In this document: piece by piece, positions 61,670 through 64,000 of the stretch
Numbering within the stretch: position 1 is the first letter of the stretch
How the letters are laid out: each line of letters begins with the position of its first letter
Origin: Aselliscus stoliczkanus
Taxonomy: Eukaryota > Chordata > Mammalia > Chiroptera > Hipposideridae
Assembly (NCBI GenBank): GCA_033961575.1
Contig: CM066733.1
Location: 64,974,921-65,038,920 of the forward strand
Direction: 5' to 3'
DNA length: 64,000 nucleotides
Program-made: the position numbers and the translations under genes
Notes under the pieces: generated by a model
What the model saw: only the letters and a program-made list of their open reading frames with translations
What the model was told of the DNA's origin: nothing
Databases searched by the model: none

Positions 61670-62105
61670 AAAAAGTTTTTGTGCCATGAGCTCCTTGGGC
61701 CATCTGATGAAGTCTATTAACTCCTTCTCAGAATAGTGTTTTTAAATGCATGGAAAATAACCCTATTGAAATATAGTTATCGAAACACTAAAACAAGATG
61801 GGATTTGGTAATATATTTACTTCTTTATTAATCCATTCAATTAAAAGATTTAATGAGGCAGGTTTAATAATTATCACGTTTTAAGTGGTGATGGGACTAA
61901 ACTAGATTTTGAGGCTCTGCAACATAATAATGTGATATAAAAATATCTGTGATTTCTATTTCTATAAAGTCTTTGGTACAACTAATACTACTGTGGTTTA
62001 TTACCTATGTTCCCAATTAAAGGAAATTTTAAATTTTAATGAGAGGTTAGTGAAAAATAAAGGTGCATTTTTTTCCTATTCAAATTCATGTCTATAAACC
62101 TAGGT
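61670..62105 (+). repeat. Ancient interspersed repeat, family name not recalled
   Basis: GTGCCATGAGCTCCTTGGGCCATCTGATGAAG, TCAGAATAGTGTTTTTAAATGCATGG, GATATAAAAATATCTGTGATTTCTA and AATACTACTGTGGTTTATT match, in order, a repeat family I remember from other mammalian genomes. No coding content. Confidence 0.55.
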
Positions 62106-62158
62106 TAAGGATGTAGTTAAGAAAGAAGGAAATTGAACACTCAAGAACTGATAGTCTA

Positions 62159-62615
62159 GGGCCGGCCAAGTGGCACACTGGTTAAGAGCTGGTTTGGGGA
62201 TGCCGGCAGCCCTGGTTCGGATCCCACATATGAGGGCCAGTGATACTGCCCTCTACAGCTAATGACAGCTCCACCTGGAGCTGGACTGTGCGAGCCCCGG
62301 CGACATTGTAGGCTTCAGCCCCTGCTGCAGTGGGCTGCCATAGGCTACACTGAGTGGCCGGCAGCCAGCGTGAGTGGCTGGCAGGCAGTGTGAGCTGCCA
62401 ATAGCCATGGTGAGCGACCATCCAGAGGCGGACGACCGACCTGCCTCATCCGGGAAGAGTGCAATGATGATACCAACTTGGGCCAGTGAAGCAACGTCCT
62501 CCGCAACTAGACTGAAGAACAAAAGGACAGAGACTTGTCTGTTCCCCTTCCCCAATTCCCCAACGCTGTTCCCCTCCCTCAATTCCTCAATAAAATCTTA
62601 AAAAAAAAAAAAAAA
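62159..62615 (+). mobile_element. Bat tRNA-derived SINE, long subfamily, best copy
   Basis: GGGCCGGCCAAGTGGCACACTGGTT head, GTTCGGATCCCACATATGAGGGCCAGTGATACTG, repeated GGCCGGCAGCC/GGCTGGCAGGC units, GACTGAAGAAC..CTTGTCTGTTCCCCTTCCCC, AATAAAATC and a poly-A tail. A perfect 16-base duplication AAGAACTGATAGTCTA flanks it (62143-62158 and 62616-62631). Confidence 0.95.
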
Positions 62616-62639
62616 AAGAACTGATAGTCTAAAAACTAT

Positions 62640-64000
62640 TTTTTAACTCTAATTTTTTAAATTACTAGTTTCTTAAATTATTAGTTACAAATTACTAATT
62701 TGGAGGCAGGATAAATTTTAAAAGAAAATATGAACTAAAATACTAAGGAACATAGTAAGTATTCAGTGAATACTTTGTTAATGAATAAATGAATCAAGGG
62801 GAAATTTTGTTTTGCCTTTCATCTCTTTTTCAGCTGGCTAGGGTGTATACACCATCAGGGAATTCAGTGCTTCCAAAAGCACAGCCACAGCATGGCTTTG
62901 ATTAACACATCGTGCATGCTAATGTCCCTTGCACACCCCTTCTGCTTGTTAATAGAGTCACAGGAGTCCCCCTGTATGTACAGAGAGATAGTCCATTATC
63001 TTAGCCAAGGGGTGGAAGGAATTTCTGAGGTAGAAGTAAACAACCCCAGCACATAACAGATTCTCAATAATTTTCTAAGACCTACAATATGAAGGTATCA
63101 CTAATAGGTCAGTATCACCTTCTGGTCAACCAGAGAAGGCCATCCCTGTGGTAAAAATTGCCACCTCCCAAGTGGGCACCCCAACTCCCTCCAGAGTTCC
63201 CACTTTCTTCTTTCTACTATATGTCTAACAGTTAGGTCCCCATACTAGCATTATTCTCAGTTCTTCAGAGGAATCATGTGTCCTTTTCTAAATGCCCTTT
63301 CAAGAATACATAATATGTCAGGCACAATGACAATGTTTGCTTGAGAAAGAAATGGGATAAAGACTGACTGACGCCTGTGTCTACGAAGAACAACAATGGC
63401 TCTGAAATTCAGCCCCGAGAAAGGGCCTAAAATAAGATCGCTGAAGAGACGTATAATATAAAGTTGGGAGCAGCAGTTATGAGAATGGAAAATGAAGCAT
63501 AAATGAAAATCAATCAAACTTTATGAAGTTCAACTCCTGGGGGAGAAGAAAGAATGTAGAATGCTGAAAAACAACAAAACTCATGACTTAGCTTTGTGGA
63601 AATTAAATATTTGATCGTTAGAAACATCTTATTAAACCACGAATACCACTTTTTATTTTACCTATAGTAAGTGACTTTTGAAGAAGAAAATAGAAGGGTA
63701 CAAAATTATTTTTACACATATTACTCGGTAGAGTAGCTCTTGTTCAAAACAACTTGCCTGTTTTAACATTGGGGAGCAGCATTCGTTGTTCATGTCAGGT
63801 GACTTACCTGTAGATTTACTGAATTCCCTGCCTCCCCAAATCTAAGTTGTGGCTTTGGCACTGTCCTTATTCACTGTCTGTTCTGTATCATACAGTTGTG
63901 GCAAATTCTGAGGGTCTGTTTGATCTTTTAGTCAGCCTGGGTACCAGGTTGGGAAACCCAAAGGTTAGTTGCCTTGGGTTCCACTTGATACTTTTTTTTT
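62640..64000. other. Non-coding end of the window
   Basis: AT-rich at first, then unique-looking. No exon supported. The window ends in a T run. Confidence 0.35.

Noticed and set aside
34300..64000. 3' end of the neighbouring ADGRF1 gene
   Set aside because: It would be expected upstream of ADGRF5 from human gene order, but no seven-helix or GPS exon was seen, so the window does not reach it.

Overview
This is a stretch of mammalian nuclear DNA: long introns, canonical GT/AG exons, MIR/L2/L1/MER/Tigger/MaLR fossils and tRNA-derived SINEs. The SINEs end in a 'CTGTTCCCC..AATAAA' tail after a tRNA-like head. This, with TA-flanked MITEs, points to a bat, probably a rhinolophoid (horseshoe or leaf-nosed) lineage; that assignment is from memory of SINE families and is an inference.

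The only host gene I can support is ADGRF5 (GPR116, Ig-Hepta), an adhesion G-protein-coupled receptor on the minus strand. Nine coding exons read from 34270 down to 5998: signal peptide, furin-site exon, linker, Cys-rich segment, three SEA-domain exons, and exons carrying Ig domain 1 and the start of Ig domain 2. Splice phases join without a break and give about 413 codons, all open. The rest of the gene (remaining Ig segments, GAIN/GPS, seven-helix domain) must lie beyond position 1. A CpG-enriched block with a good minus-strand splice donor at 49852 is a candidate non-coding first exon and promoter.

Regions: 1-5.9 kb is an intron with an L2 copy, a MER20 and a Tigger-type element. From 6 to 34.3 kb is the exon-bearing part, with introns holding SINEs, two mariner-like MITEs, a MaLR LTR, microsatellites and many MIRs. 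From 34.3 to 64 kb there are no coding exons: this is probably 5' intron plus upstream sequence, dominated by repeats. Its largest element is a minus-strand L1 (about 52-56 kb) that retains ORF1 remains, has lost the reverse-transcriptase part of ORF2 and carries a SINE inserted in its 3' part.

I found no prokaryote-like system, CRISPR array, operon or evident undescribed gene. The most useful observations are the resolved ADGRF5 exon structure, the candidate 5' exon, the lineage-specific SINEs with clean target-site duplications, a foldback MITE, and one unclassified 1.2-kb block at 58.9-60.1 kb.
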